NCBI GenBank assembly: GCA_030832095.1
Contig: JAURJT010000060.1
Span: forward strand, 62,001 to 126,000
Source of the DNA: Gammaproteobacteria bacterium
Lineage (GTDB): Bacteria; Pseudomonadota; Gammaproteobacteria; Burkholderiales; Burkholderiaceae_B
Length of the DNA stretch: 64,000 nucleotides
Direction of reading: 5' to 3'
Below, piece by piece: positions 1 through 8,346 of the stretch. The notes under the pieces are model-generated. The model saw nothing but the letters and a program-made list of their open reading frames with translations, was not told the DNA's origin and searched no databases. How positions within the stretch are numbered: position 1 is the stretch's first letter; every line of letters begins with the position of its first letter. The translations under genes were made by a program, and so were the position numbers.

Positions 1-215
1 AATGGTTTAAAGAAGGCGGATGCGATGGTTTTGTCCTAACGCCAACGCACATGCCGGGGTCTTATGAGGACTTCGTGCGACTGGTCGTTCCGGAGCTGCA
101 ACGCAGAGGCCTCTACCGGACCGATTATGAGGGTGACACACTTAGATCGAATCTCGGTTTACCGTATGCAAATAGTGGAGATTGGAAGACGCAAGCATTT
201 CCACACAAGAAATAA
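1..215 (+). CDS. C-terminal end of an NtaA/SnaA/DszA-type flavin-dependent monooxygenase (partial)
   Basis: The window opens inside this gene; the reading frame begins at base 3 and ends at TAA 213-215, leaving 70 residues. The visible end holds DGFVLTPTHMPGSYEDFV, then VVPELQRRGLYRTDYEG and RSNLGLPY. This is the characteristic tail of the luciferase-like (LLM class) FMNH2-dependent monooxygenases of the nitrilotriacetate/dibenzothiophene group. Family members use reduced flavin from a partner reductase to oxidise N- or S-containing organic substrates. The substrate cannot be read from the tail. It is convergent with the RraA-like gene, 50 bases away, and may belong with the amidase/hydrolase/ABC genes that follow (inference). 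Confidence 0.85.
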   Translation, partial: WFKEGGCDGFVLTPTHMPGSYEDFVRLVVPELQRRGLYRTDYEGDTLRSNLGLPYANSGDWKTQAFPHKK

Positions 216-265
216 GCTCCTCTGATTCAGGTAAGGGCCAGGCTGCAAGAGCCACGCGCAGTCGG

Positions 266-922
266 CTAAGCCCTAATCGCCTCAAACTTTTTGTCGTGCA
301 TCACGTCTTCAACCGATTGCCCTGCACGTACAGCTTGCACCATGCCGTCTTGGCGTGAGGCGATGCGTTGCGCTAATGCCAACACTTCGTCGATTTTTGC
401 TGCAGGCACAAAGACGGTACCGCAGCGGTCTGCAATCACATAGTCATCTTCGCACACGGTTACACCTGCCACAACAATCGGCGTACCTGAGGCGATTTGT
501 ACTAAGCGATTGCGCGCGCTGATCATGGTCAGCCCACGACCATACACGGGGTAGTCGATGGATTCGCTGCCTTCAATGTCGCGGCCCATGCCGTCAATCA
601 CCGAGCCGCGTATCCCTTTCATCTTGGCGGCGTTGGCCAAGATATCGCCCCAACACGAAATCCCTTCAGTGCCACCAGTAATGACTAGGATGCGATCATC
701 GGTCGTGACGCTGGCAATCACAGGTGAAATCAAATGCACCGTTGGTGCCGTGCCCGTCTTGGGCCCGAGCTGAATCGTTGACGCCCGCCCGACAATCTTG
801 GGGCAGTTCCATAAAGGTCGTAACCCATAGGTGGCGCCAGGTAGCCCCATAAAATCCAGGGCGTCAGACACTGTATTGGTATCTAGTGAGGCGAGGGTGA
901 TGAGCGTGGCGTCTTGAGGCAC
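266..922 (-). CDS. RraA-like family protein (possible aldolase or regulator fold)
   Basis: A 218-residue protein of the RraA / 4-hydroxy-4-methyl-2-oxoglutarate aldolase-like family. The core family block is clear: WGDILANAAKMKGIRGSVID, followed at once by GMGRD (R114, D115), the arginine-aspartate pair used for metal and substrate binding in the aldolase members. Length is normal for the family. Members outside Enterobacteria are mostly small-molecule aldolases or decarboxylases, not RNase E inhibitors, so an enzymatic role on a keto acid is more likely here (inference). The ATG at 922 lies two bases after the stop of the upstream alpha/beta hydrolase gene, so the two are cotranscribed. Confidence 0.8.
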   Translation of the reverse strand: MPQDATLITLASLDTNTVSDALDFMGLPGATYGLRPLWNCPKIVGRASTIQLGPKTGTAPTVHLISPVIASVTTDDRILVITGGTEGISCWGDILANAAKMKGIRGSVIDGMGRDIEGSESIDYPVYGRGLTMISARNRLVQIASGTPIVVAGVTVCEDDYVIADRCGTVFVPAAKIDEVLALAQRIASRQDGMVQAVRAGQSVEDVMHDKKFEAIRA

Positions 923-924
923 GG

Positions 925-1806
925 TTACTTCATCCCAGTAATTGAAGCCACCATCGCACGCGGATCGCGCTGCGGCCAGCGACCGCTGCTGGCGTGCTGA
1001 AAAAACTGCTCAAGTGCATGATTGAACTCGTTGGGCATTTCGATGTTCATCGTGTGCCCACAGTTAGGCAAAATCGCCAGCGCAGCAGAGGGGATGGTTT
1101 CTTTCAGCATCAGCCCCGGCTTCAAGCAAGGCCAGTCTTCGTCGCCGTTGATGATCAGGGTTGGCACGGTCAGCTTTTGCAATTGGTCTTTTAAGTTGTA
1201 GAGCGAAGGCCGTTCGCGTTGAACCCCCAACTGCGTGTTGGCCGAGCCCAACGCCGAGTGACCATAAAATTGCTCAATAAACTCTGCAAAGCCACGTGGG
1301 TCGGCGCGCTCAAACGACAAGCGGGTGGGACCAAACGCATACTTGTCGACAAAGGCTTTCATGCCTTGTTCGAGTAGCATCTTGGCGCTTGCCTCAGCCT
1401 CTTTACGAAACTGATCGCGCTGTTCAAGTTCGGCGCCATAGCCGCAACCCGCCACGACTAACGATAGTGCGCGGTCTGGGTGCTGTAAACCAAAATGCAA
1501 GGTAGCAAAGCCGCCCATCGACAGGCCAACAATATGAGCCTTTTTGATCTTTAGGTGATCCATCACAGCTAAGATATCTGCCACGGCGCGGTTTTGCGAA
1601 TACGACGACACTTCGGGCGGCACCGATGAAGGTGGATAGCCACGCGCGTTGTACGTGACGCATTGATAGCGACGCGCAAAATGCCGAATTTGAGGCTCCC
1701 AGCTTTCTTTGTGCCCAGCAAACTCATGAACAAAAATAATTGGGTCACCTGAGCCGGTAGTTTCGTAGCAAAGGTCAACGCCATCGTCGGTGCGTGCGGT
1801 CAGCAT
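925..1806 (-). CDS. Alpha/beta-fold hydrolase
   Basis: A 293-residue alpha/beta hydrolase of the 3-oxoadipate enol-lactonase / C-C hydrolase type. The nucleophile elbow GLSMGG places the serine at residue 96; the acid lies in NGDED (about D222-D224) and the histidine in NCGHT (H251). The oxyanion segment is IIFVHEFAG. A GGAG ribosome site sits about ten bases before the ATG at 1806. It is the first gene of a two-gene operon with the RraA-like gene, transcribed away from the amidase gene. The pairing with RraA, a flavin monooxygenase and an amidase suggests opening or cleaving a ring-derived intermediate (inference); the exact substrate is unknown. Confidence 0.85.
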   Translation of the reverse strand: MLTARTDDGVDLCYETTGSGDPIIFVHEFAGHKESWEPQIRHFARRYQCVTYNARGYPPSSVPPEVSSYSQNRAVADILAVMDHLKIKKAHIVGLSMGGFATLHFGLQHPDRALSLVVAGCGYGAELEQRDQFRKEAEASAKMLLEQGMKAFVDKYAFGPTRLSFERADPRGFAEFIEQFYGHSALGSANTQLGVQRERPSLYNLKDQLQKLTVPTLIINGDEDWPCLKPGLMLKETIPSAALAILPNCGHTMNIEMPNEFNHALEQFFQHASSGRWPQRDPRAMVASITGMK

Positions 1807-2043
1807 ATTAAGTGTTCTCCGTTGTAACTGTTTAAGCTTTGCATGGGGGTATCAGGCGCGTCAAGAGATCTTGTTGCTTTGGCCTCGTTCTTGCCTGAAT
1901 GCGGTTTGCTTTTTTGCTCACTGTCGGTCAATCCCTGAAGGCTGGCGATCAATCATCACTGCCTTTTTATCAGTCTCCAAAAGCGTTCAATCAACCACCA
2001 AAAGTTTTTGAGCAAGCTTTGAAGTCTGAGCGGATGCACCAAC

Positions 2044-2062
2044 TTCGGGCATAATGCCTGAA
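2044..2062. promoter_or_regulatory. Inverted repeat before the amidase gene, possible operator
   Basis: TTCGGGCAT-A-ATGCCTGAA is a 19-base inverted repeat with eight of nine pairs matching. It ends 37 bases before the amidase start, in the 293-base divergent intergenic region 1807-2099. That region otherwise shows AT-rich promoter-like sequence but no second gene. The position fits an operator for the amidase and transporter genes; no regulator gene is nearby. Confidence 0.35.
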
Positions 2063-2099
2063 TACAACAATAACATTGCATCACTATAGGAGCCTGGAT

Positions 2100-3503
2100 A
2101 TGTCCTTGTCTTGGATGGGATTAACAGAGCTTGCTGCGCTGCTTAAAGCCGGCAAACTTTCATCGGTTGAACTGACACAGCATTTGCTGCAGCGCATCAG
2201 TCAAGCAGACGCAACCCTGCATGCGTTCACCGAGGTCTATGCAGATCAAGCCGTTGCGCTCGCGCGCGCTGCCGATCAGGCGCGTATCTCAGGCCTACCC
2301 TTAGGGGCTTTGCACGGCTTGCCGGTAGTCTTAAAAGATTTGCTCGATATTGACGGCCAAATTTGTACTCTCGGTTCAAAACACTATGTGACGCGCCGCG
2401 CCACGCAAACGAGCGCAACTGTCGAGCGCTTATTGCAGGCTGGGATGGTCCCCTTGGGTAAGCTGCACATGACCGAGTTTGCCTTCGGCGGCTGGGGCAC
2501 CAACCCTTTGATGGGCACGCCTCGTAATCCTTGGGATCTTAAAACCCATCGCGTGCCAGGTGGATCATCAAGTGGAACGGGTGTGGCGATTGCGGCAGGG
2601 TATGCTCCGATTGGAATCGGCAGTGATACAGGAGGTTCGGTACGGATCCCTTCGGCGTTTAACGGGATCACTGGCCTGAAGGTCACGTTTGGCCGCATCA
2701 GCTTGCACGGCACTGGCCTATTGAGTTGGACGCTTGATTCGATCGGCCCCATGGGGCGTAATGTTCGCGATTGCGCCTTGGTGTTGGACGCGTTAGTTGG
2801 ACCTGACTCAAGAGACCCCACCACGCTTGATCAGCCCCTCGACATCTTTGCGCGCGAACCGCGCAGCGTCAAGGGTATGCAGTTAGCGCTGCCGGCGGCC
2901 GATCAGTTGCCCGCCTTTATGGACCCTGGTGTGATTGCCGCGTGGCAAGCGGCCGCACGTGTGTTTGAATCGTTAGGTGCAACAATTGTGCCGGTGCGTT
3001 TACCTGATTGGTACTTCAATCTGTCTTTAAATGCTGGCCGAATTATCGCGTCTGAAGCCTATGCCTTGCATCGCCCCTACGTCAATGATTCCGCGGCGCT
3101 GTTAGGGCCCGCAGTCAGACAGCGCATGCAGGCTGCCGAGTCCTTCGAGCCAGGTGCCTATGCGCAAGAGCTGCGCACCATGCGTGAACTGCGCCGTGCG
3201 TTCGTCGAGTGGTTTGAACCCTATGATGCGCTTTTATTGCCAAGTGCTGCGATCCCCGCGATGCCAGTGGCTGAAGTGGATGAAGCCTCTCCGATTCCTG
3301 GTTATCTGACACGCCCAGCAAATTATTTAGGTCTTTGTGGTTTGTCTCAACCCGCAGGGCTGGTGCGCGGGTTGCCGGTGAGCTTGCAGATCGTTGGTAA
3401 ACCTTTTGCTGAGCGCACGGTGCTCTCGCTTGGGCAGGCGTTTGAGTCGGCCACTGAGTTTCATCGCCAACACCCTGACCTGTCTGCGCTGGGGCTGGAT
3501 TGA
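2100..3503 (+). CDS. Amidase (amidase-signature family)
   Basis: A 467-residue amidase-signature hydrolase related to GatA-like amidases. With the ATG at 2100 the catalytic lysine is K79 (GLPVVLKD). The Gly/Ser-rich signature GGSSSGTG spans 154-161, and the nucleophilic serine is S180 in GSDTGGS, giving the Ser-cisSer-Lys triad. The ATG at 2100 was chosen over one 24 bases upstream because TAGGAGCC sits directly before it. The enzyme hydrolyses a carboxamide to acid and ammonia; it is not a GatCAB subunit by context, since no gatB or gatC is nearby. It leads into the branched-chain/amide-type ABC genes on the same strand 81 bases later, so the importer may supply its substrate (inference). 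Confidence 0.9.
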   Translation: MSLSWMGLTELAALLKAGKLSSVELTQHLLQRISQADATLHAFTEVYADQAVALARAADQARISGLPLGALHGLPVVLKDLLDIDGQICTLGSKHYVTRRATQTSATVERLLQAGMVPLGKLHMTEFAFGGWGTNPLMGTPRNPWDLKTHRVPGGSSSGTGVAIAAGYAPIGIGSDTGGSVRIPSAFNGITGLKVTFGRISLHGTGLLSWTLDSIGPMGRNVRDCALVLDALVGPDSRDPTTLDQPLDIFAREPRSVKGMQLALPAADQLPAFMDPGVIAAWQAAARVFESLGATIVPVRLPDWYFNLSLNAGRIIASEAYALHRPYVNDSAALLGPAVRQRMQAAESFEPGAYAQELRTMRELRRAFVEWFEPYDALLLPSAAIPAMPVAEVDEASPIPGYLTRPANYLGLCGLSQPAGLVRGLPVSLQIVGKPFAERTVLSLGQAFESATEFHRQHPDLSALGLD

Positions 3504-3584
3504 TGACCGCGTTGAATCACACTGTGTTGGGGCTGCAGCCATGACAGCGTTGAAGCCCACTATGCTAGGACAGGAGACAAGACA

Positions 3585-4556
3585 GTGTTGAGCCACACGC
3601 TTTCGCAACAAGATCGCGAGCACGGCGATAAAGTCTTTTGGCAACTCGCGGTCTCGCTAGGTGTCATTGTCACGGCCTACTTTGCTCTGGTGCCGTACTT
3701 TGGTTTGAACATCGCGTTTCATTTCTACATGATGATGTGGATCACGATGGCCACGGCCTTCAACATCAGCTCTGGCTTCTCGGGTTATATGCCCTTTGGC
3801 TACGTTGCGTTTTATGGCATTGGCGCGTTTACTACCGCAATCCTCGTCAAAAAGCTGGGCTGGAGCGTCATTGCAGCCGTACCGATGGCGGGCGTTGCCG
3901 GGGTGATTCTCAGCCTGTTATTCGCACCAACCCTTCGTTTGTCTGGTATTTATTTTGCAATTGTCAGTTTGGCGTTGGCCGCCATTTGTCGTTTGATTAT
4001 TACCAACCTACCCGAAGAGTGGACCGGTGGCAGCTTTGGTCTGCAGCTTGGTAGTCGTGCAGAGCCGTTAAATGCCTTCTTTTTGATGATGGGGGTGATG
4101 TTGCTGGCGATTGCAAGCGTGTTGTGGATGTCGCGCTCTCGCTTAGGCAAAGCACTTAAGGCTGTGCGTGACGACCCCGAGGCCGCCAGCATGATGGGTG
4201 TCAATATTGGTTGGGTACGTTTAAAGGGTTGGATGCTTGCGGCGTTTTTTCCGGCCTTGTGCGGTGGTGTCGAGGCTTGGTATACCAACGTAGTCGATAC
4301 TGAAACCGCGTTCAACACCCTAGTGACCACCAAAACAGTGATTTACGCTGTGGCAGGCGGGCTCGGTACGGTGACGGGGCCGATCGTGGGTGCGATTGCC
4401 ATGTCGTGGCTCGATGAATTAGTGTGGCGTAGATTTCCGTTGGTCAATCTGCTGATCTTGGGTGTGGCTGTGATGGCCTTGGTATTGTTTTTGCCGCGTG
4501 GCATTGTCGGAAGCGTGTTGCGCGCACGTCCGCGGTGGCGCCGTTTTATTCCTTGA
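3585..4556 (+). CDS. livM: Branched-chain amino acid/amide-type ABC transporter permease (LivM family)
   Basis: A 323-residue inner-membrane permease with about eight to ten hydrophobic segments and the LivM-type cytoplasmic loop RLGKALKAVRDDPEAASMMGVN, where the conserved E-A-A contacts the ATPase. It starts at GTG 3585, eight bases after AGGAG. As first gene of the importer operon it forms the channel with LivH. Branched-chain (HAAT) systems of this kind carry leucine-type amino acids, short amides, urea or aromatic acids, and the amidase beside it argues for a non-leucine substrate (inference). It ends eight bases before the first copy of a repeated start-like element. Confidence 0.9.
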   Translation: MLSHTLSQQDREHGDKVFWQLAVSLGVIVTAYFALVPYFGLNIAFHFYMMMWITMATAFNISSGFSGYMPFGYVAFYGIGAFTTAILVKKLGWSVIAAVPMAGVAGVILSLLFAPTLRLSGIYFAIVSLALAAICRLIITNLPEEWTGGSFGLQLGSRAEPLNAFFLMMGVMLLAIASVLWMSRSRLGKALKAVRDDPEAASMMGVNIGWVRLKGWMLAAFFPALCGGVEAWYTNVVDTETAFNTLVTTKTVIYAVAGGLGTVTGPIVGAIAMSWLDELVWRRFPLVNLLILGVAVMALVLFLPRGIVGSVLRARPRWRRFIP

Positions 4557-4563
4557 GGCCGCG

Positions 4564-4608
4564 ATGACGACTTTCATGCAAACTTTTCAAACTGAGCTGA
4601 CTGCTTGA
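4564..4608 (+). CDS. Mini-ORF A in the livM-livH gap (14 residues, speculative)
   Basis: ATG 4564 to TGA 4606-4608 encodes MTTFMQTFQTELTA and is preceded by TTGAGGCCGCG, the same leader that precedes livH. It begins eight bases after the livM stop. It matches the livH N-terminus only in its first few codons. It may be translated as a by-product of duplication, or may keep ribosomes moving across the gap; no function is assigned. Confidence 0.25.
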   Translation: MTTFMQTFQTELTA

Positions 4609-4634
4609 CTGCTAACTTTTTTCTACAGGTTGTG

Positions 4635-4676
4635 ATGACTGTCTTGATACAAACTTATTTTTTGAGGCTGCGATGA
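4635..4676 (+). CDS. Mini-ORF B, stop-start coupled to livH (13 residues, speculative)
   Basis: ATG 4635 to TGA 4674-4676 encodes MTVLIQTYFLRLR. Its stop overlaps the livH start as ATGA (4673-4676), the same coupling used between livH and livG. Its first codons resemble the livH start (MTALML). It could translationally couple livM to livH, act as a short leader peptide, or be an inert duplication remnant. Confidence 0.3.
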   Translation: MTVLIQTYFLRLR

Positions 4677-5554
4677 CTGCCTTGATGCTCAACGGCTTGA
4701 TTAACGGCGTGATCGTCGGAGGTCTCTATGCCTTACTCGGCCTGAGCTTAAGTCTGTTGTATGGCGTGTTGCGCGTCGTGAACTTTGCGCATGGCGAACT
4801 CGTGATCGCGGGCTCTTATGTGGCGTATGTTTTGTTCAGTACCTTTGGATTATCGCCACTCGCTGCGCTGCCGTTGGCAGCAATTAGCTTTTTTATTGTG
4901 GGCTGGGGCGCGTATTTCGTGTTGATCCCCAGGCTTTCTAAAAGTGATGATCCAGAAACCGCCTCGTTTTTGTTGATGTATGGCTTTTCAATCGCGATGG
5001 CTGCGGTGCTCTTGTTGATTTTTGAAGCCGACTCGCGCTCAATTGACTATTCCTTTGATCCGATTTCAATTCCGATCGGACCTGTCAATGTCTCGACGGC
5101 GCGCCTAGTCGCATTGGCAGTGACTGCGGTCATCTCTGGCGCGATGGCGTGGTTTTTGTTTCGAACCTTGCCTGGTAAAGCGTTGCGCGCGGCGACGATG
5201 AATCGCGAGGCAATTCAAATCGTTGGCGTCAACATTGAACGCCTGTCAGCGTTTGCCTTTGCACTGACCTTCGGTATTGCGGGTGTGACAGGTGTGTTGA
5301 TCGCCTTGGTGTTTCCTGCGTTCGGACCTTTCTCAGGCGCCGAGTATTCGATCATTGGCTTTATTGTGATTGTGCTGGGTGGCTTGGGCAATCCAATGGG
5401 TGCCTTGATTGCCGGTATCTTCTACGGCATTGCTGAGCAAATGGCGACGGTATTTTTGGCACAAGCGCTGGCGCAGATTGTTGGCTTTGGTATGCTGGTT
5501 GCGACAATCTTGATTCGACCGACTGGTTTGTTTGGCTTCAGGGCGTTGCGATGA
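4673..5554 (+). CDS. livH: Branched-chain amino acid/amide-type ABC transporter permease (LivH family)
   Basis: A 293-residue inner-membrane permease beginning MTALMLNGLINGVIVGGLYA, the typical LivH opening, with GLSLSLLYGVLRVVNFAHGE just after it and the ATPase-contact loop GKALRAATMNREAIQIVGVN near residues 170-190. It partners LivM. The start at 4673 follows TTGAGGCTGCG and overlaps the stop of mini-ORF B. Its own stop overlaps the livG start by ATGA, indicating coupled translation. The substrate is not readable from the permease. Confidence 0.9.
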   Translation: MTALMLNGLINGVIVGGLYALLGLSLSLLYGVLRVVNFAHGELVIAGSYVAYVLFSTFGLSPLAALPLAAISFFIVGWGAYFVLIPRLSKSDDPETASFLLMYGFSIAMAAVLLLIFEADSRSIDYSFDPISIPIGPVNVSTARLVALAVTAVISGAMAWFLFRTLPGKALRAATMNREAIQIVGVNIERLSAFAFALTFGIAGVTGVLIALVFPAFGPFSGAEYSIIGFIVIVLGGLGNPMGALIAGIFYGIAEQMATVFLAQALAQIVGFGMLVATILIRPTGLFGFRALR

Positions 5555-6264
5555 CGGCCTTGATCGAAGTCACAAATCTGACCAAACGCTTTGGTGGTTT
5601 GACTGCGCTTGATGGCGTGAGTCTGTCAGCAAGTGCTGGCCAGGTGTTGGGGATCATTGGTGTAAACGGTGCGGGTAAAACGACGCTTATGAACTGTATC
5701 TGCGGCCTCTATGTGCCCGACAGTGGTACGGTGAGCATCGATGGCCATGACACCACTGGCCGACCTTCACACGAGGTGGCGCAACGAGGTATTGGTCGAA
5801 CCTTTCAGATTCCGCGTGTGTTTAAAAAAATGTCGCTCATCGACAATCTGATGGTGCCGGTGCTGTCATGGTCACAGTCCGATACAGAATTGATGTCCAA
5901 AGCAGAGACAATTCTCGAACAATTTAGACTCATCGATCTGAGGCACAACTTTGCCGAAGAGCTTTCGGGTGGGCAGCAAAAGCTACTTGAGATGGCTCGC
6001 ATGTTGATGCCTGATCCTCGCGTGGTGATGCTCGATGAGCCCTTCGCTGGTGTCCATCCTGACTTGTGCACGTTCATGATCGAGCGCATCAGTGACATGG
6101 CTGAACAGGGAAAGGCGGTGCTGTTAATTAGTCACGACCTGACGTCGATTTACCGCCTGTCTAATCACCTCATCGCCATGAACCAAGGTCAGGTGATCGC
6201 GCAAGGCGGTGTGCAAGACATTCGCAGCAACCCCGACGTAATCGAGGCGTATCTTGGCAATTGA
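5551..6264 (+). CDS. livG: ABC transporter ATP-binding protein (LivG family)
   Basis: A 237-residue cytoplasmic ATPase with Walker A GVNGAGKTT (about 38-46), the LivG-type GIGRTFQIPRVFKKMS segment, the signature LSGGQQK, Walker B VVMLDEPFAG and the switch histidine in ISHDL. It is slightly shorter than the commonest LivG (about 255 residues), lacking a long insert. It overlaps livH by four bases and livF by eleven. It pairs with LivF to drive the two permeases. Confidence 0.92.
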   Translation: MTALIEVTNLTKRFGGLTALDGVSLSASAGQVLGIIGVNGAGKTTLMNCICGLYVPDSGTVSIDGHDTTGRPSHEVAQRGIGRTFQIPRVFKKMSLIDNLMVPVLSWSQSDTELMSKAETILEQFRLIDLRHNFAEELSGGQQKLLEMARMLMPDPRVVMLDEPFAGVHPDLCTFMIERISDMAEQGKAVLLISHDLTSIYRLSNHLIAMNQGQVIAQGGVQDIRSNPDVIEAYLGN

Positions 6265-7027
6265 GACAATTTCAACTTTGCATGCGCCCATGCCAGCAAT
6301 GGCGTTGAACAATGTTGATGTGGCGTATCACGGCGATATCCGAATTTTGCAAGACCTGAGTTTGCGAGTTGAACAAGGAGGCATTACCGGGGTAATTGGC
6401 CCCAACGGAGCCGGAAAGTCGACCGCCTTGCGCACCTTGTTTGGTTTACTCAAGCCTGTGAAAGGTGATGTGTATGTGGGTGACAAGTGCGTGACCGGGA
6501 TAGCACCGTGGTCTTTTATTTCGCATGGTGTAGCCATGGTGCCGCAAAGTCGTAGCCTGTTTAACGAGTTGAGTGTCGACGACAATTTACAACTGGCCTG
6601 TTGGACGTTTCGCAGCGATAAAGTGCGTGTCGAACAAGCGCTTGAGCGTGCCTACAGTCGGTTTCCGATGCTCAAAGATAAGCGTAACCAGATGGCAGGC
6701 GCCATGAGTGGTGGCCAGCAACGATTTCTAGAGCTCGGTCGCGCGTTGGTGTTAGATCCGAAGGTGTTGCTGCTTGATGAGCCCACCGCGATGGTGGCGC
6801 CTAAATTGAGCGCCGAGATCTACGAGTTTATTGCAGGGTTGCCCGCCCAAGGCATTTCAGTATTGCTGATTGATCAGAACGTACGTCAATGTGTCAGAGT
6901 GTCGACACATGTTTATGTACTGGAGTTAGGTCGTAATAAAGTGAATGGCAGTGTGCAGGATTTCGCGCAAGACCATACGTTGCGGGATTTAATCGCGCAA
7001 TGGGTGGATTACAAAATTGATTCTTAA
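6254..7027 (+). CDS. livF: ABC transporter ATP-binding protein (LivF family)
   Basis: A 257-residue ATPase with Walker A GPNGAGKST, the Q-loop MVPQSRSLFNELSV, signature MSGGQQRFLELGRAL, Walker B VLLLDEPTAMVAP and a glutamine in place of the switch histidine (LIDQNV), which is normal for LivF. The start is probably TTG at 6254, because GAGGCG lies seven bases before it. ATGs at 6290 and 6299 are possible but lack a good ribosome site. The N-terminus is about 15 residues longer than usual if TTG is used. It is the fourth gene of the importer operon. Confidence 0.9.
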   Translation: MAIETISTLHAPMPAMALNNVDVAYHGDIRILQDLSLRVEQGGITGVIGPNGAGKSTALRTLFGLLKPVKGDVYVGDKCVTGIAPWSFISHGVAMVPQSRSLFNELSVDDNLQLACWTFRSDKVRVEQALERAYSRFPMLKDKRNQMAGAMSGGQQRFLELGRALVLDPKVLLLDEPTAMVAPKLSAEIYEFIAGLPAQGISVLLIDQNVRQCVRVSTHVYVLELGRNKVNGSVQDFAQDHTLRDLIAQWVDYKIDS

Positions 7028-7045
7028 GCCCTTAAGGAGATTTAC

Positions 7046-8272
7046 ATGTTCAAACGTGAATTGTTCAAGGCCATTTTGGCTGCAAGTGTGTTGTCTTTAC
7101 CTGTTGCACAAGCTTATGCGCAGGCAGATAAGCCGATTCGAATTGGTATGACAGTCTCGTCAAGTGGTACGTTTGCCTTGGCAGCGCAGTCTGGTCAGCG
7201 CGGTGTTGAGATTTGGATCGATGATGTGAATGCGCGAGGCGGGATCGATATTGGGGGCGTCAAACGCAAACTTGAATTGGTCAAACTCGATGATCGCAGT
7301 GATAAAACGATTATTCCTAAGGTATACGAAACCCTGATCAAAGAAGAAAAGTGTGACTTCTTGTTTGGGCCTTTTGGCTCGACCCTGACCAGTGCGGCAG
7401 CGAGCACGACTGAAACGAATAATAAGATGATGATTATTTGGTCTGCCTCTGCAGATTCAATTTACGCACAAGGATTTAAGTCGATTGTGTCAGCAACGCA
7501 GATTGCCGGCACACTACTGGGCCAAAACGGCGTGCGTGCCTTGCACGCGATGGGTGTCAAAAAGATCGCGTTTGCCTATCTTGACGAGCCGTTTCCGGCC
7601 TCGTTGACTCAAGGCGCTGTTGCCCTGGCAAAAGAGCTTGGCATGGAAGTCACTCAAAATGAAAAATTTGCCAAAGGCACTAAAGATTTCAATATCATGA
7701 TTCAAAAAGCCAAGGCCAGTGGTGCCGAGGCGTTTTATCCAACAGCCTACGAAGGCGACCAGATGATCATCGCGCGTCAGTTGCGCGAAACCAATGCGTT
7801 ATTTAAAGCTGTCTATTTTGTCTATGCGTCGCAACCACAGTTCTTGCAGCAAGCGGGTAAAGATGGCTTATATGCTTTAAGCCAAACGCTCTTGCATGAC
7901 AAAATTAACTGGAAAGTCACGCATGGTTTGAATCGCGAGCAAATGACGGCACGCTACGCAAAAATGTTTCCGAACGCCCAATACCCCGCTGACTTTCAGA
8001 CTGCTTTAGCTTATGGCGCGGGTGTGGTTGCAGAAGAGATGATTAAGAAGGCGCAGTCGTTAGATGCGGCAAAGCTTAAGCAAGCGGCACTTGATTTAAA
8101 CGACAAGATGGTGACCATTACCGGCGAGTACAAAATCGACAACACTGGCAAACAGTTTAAAAACGAATTTGCCATTATGCAGAATATGCCAGCGGGCCCT
8201 GAAGTGGTCTACCCGCCAGCAGTGGCAACAGCAAAGGGTGTGTATCCAGCGCCTGCGTTTAACGCGCGTTAA
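7046..8272 (+). CDS. Periplasmic substrate-binding protein of the branched-chain/amide ABC importer
   Basis: A 408-residue LivK/AmiC-like binding protein. A signal peptide (MFKRELFKAILAASVLSL..., cleavage probably after AYA near residue 25) sends it to the periplasm. The mature start KPIRIGMTVSSSGTFALA is typical of type I periplasmic binding folds. A near-perfect AAGGAGATTTAC ribosome site precedes the ATG. It is the last gene of the operon and is followed by a strong terminator. Placing the binding protein last, behind both ATPases, is common in importers for non-leucine substrates. Together with the linked amidase this points to an amide or ring-derived solute (inference). Confidence 0.9.
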   Translation: MFKRELFKAILAASVLSLPVAQAYAQADKPIRIGMTVSSSGTFALAAQSGQRGVEIWIDDVNARGGIDIGGVKRKLELVKLDDRSDKTIIPKVYETLIKEEKCDFLFGPFGSTLTSAAASTTETNNKMMIIWSASADSIYAQGFKSIVSATQIAGTLLGQNGVRALHAMGVKKIAFAYLDEPFPASLTQGAVALAKELGMEVTQNEKFAKGTKDFNIMIQKAKASGAEAFYPTAYEGDQMIIARQLRETNALFKAVYFVYASQPQFLQQAGKDGLYALSQTLLHDKINWKVTHGLNREQMTARYAKMFPNAQYPADFQTALAYGAGVVAEEMIKKAQSLDAAKLKQAALDLNDKMVTITGEYKIDNTGKQFKNEFAIMQNMPAGPEVVYPPAVATAKGVYPAPAFNAR

Positions 8273-8346
8273 ACGTGTACACGTTCTAGTCCCGGCTTTG
8301 ACCGTGTGGCGCTCGTTAAGCGCACGCGTTATAGTCTCAGTCAGAT

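Larger units (their letters stand above)
4553..4690 (+). repeat. Three imperfect copies of the livH start region between livM and livH
   Basis: The element TTGAGGC(C/T)GCGATGAC occurs at 4553 and again, with one change, at 4662 where it carries the real livH start. A weaker middle copy, CAGGTTGTGATGAC followed by TGTCTTGATACAAAC, lies near 4627-4655. The first two copies also share ATGCAAACTT/ATACAAACTT. Each copy brings an ATG followed by ACN, and the livG start downstream (GCGATGACGGCCTTGAT) resembles them too. This looks like local duplication of a translation-initiation region followed by drift. Confidence 0.6.

Noticed and set aside
4564-4676. Mini-ORFs A and B as a classical leucine/isoleucine attenuator leader
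   Set aside because: The peptides have no run of leucine, isoleucine or valine codons, and no terminator/antiterminator stem lies between them and livH.
8272-8285. Perfect palindrome AACGTGTACACGTT as an operator
   Set aside because: It overlaps the stop codon of the binding-protein gene and precedes the real terminator; there is no promoter beside it.
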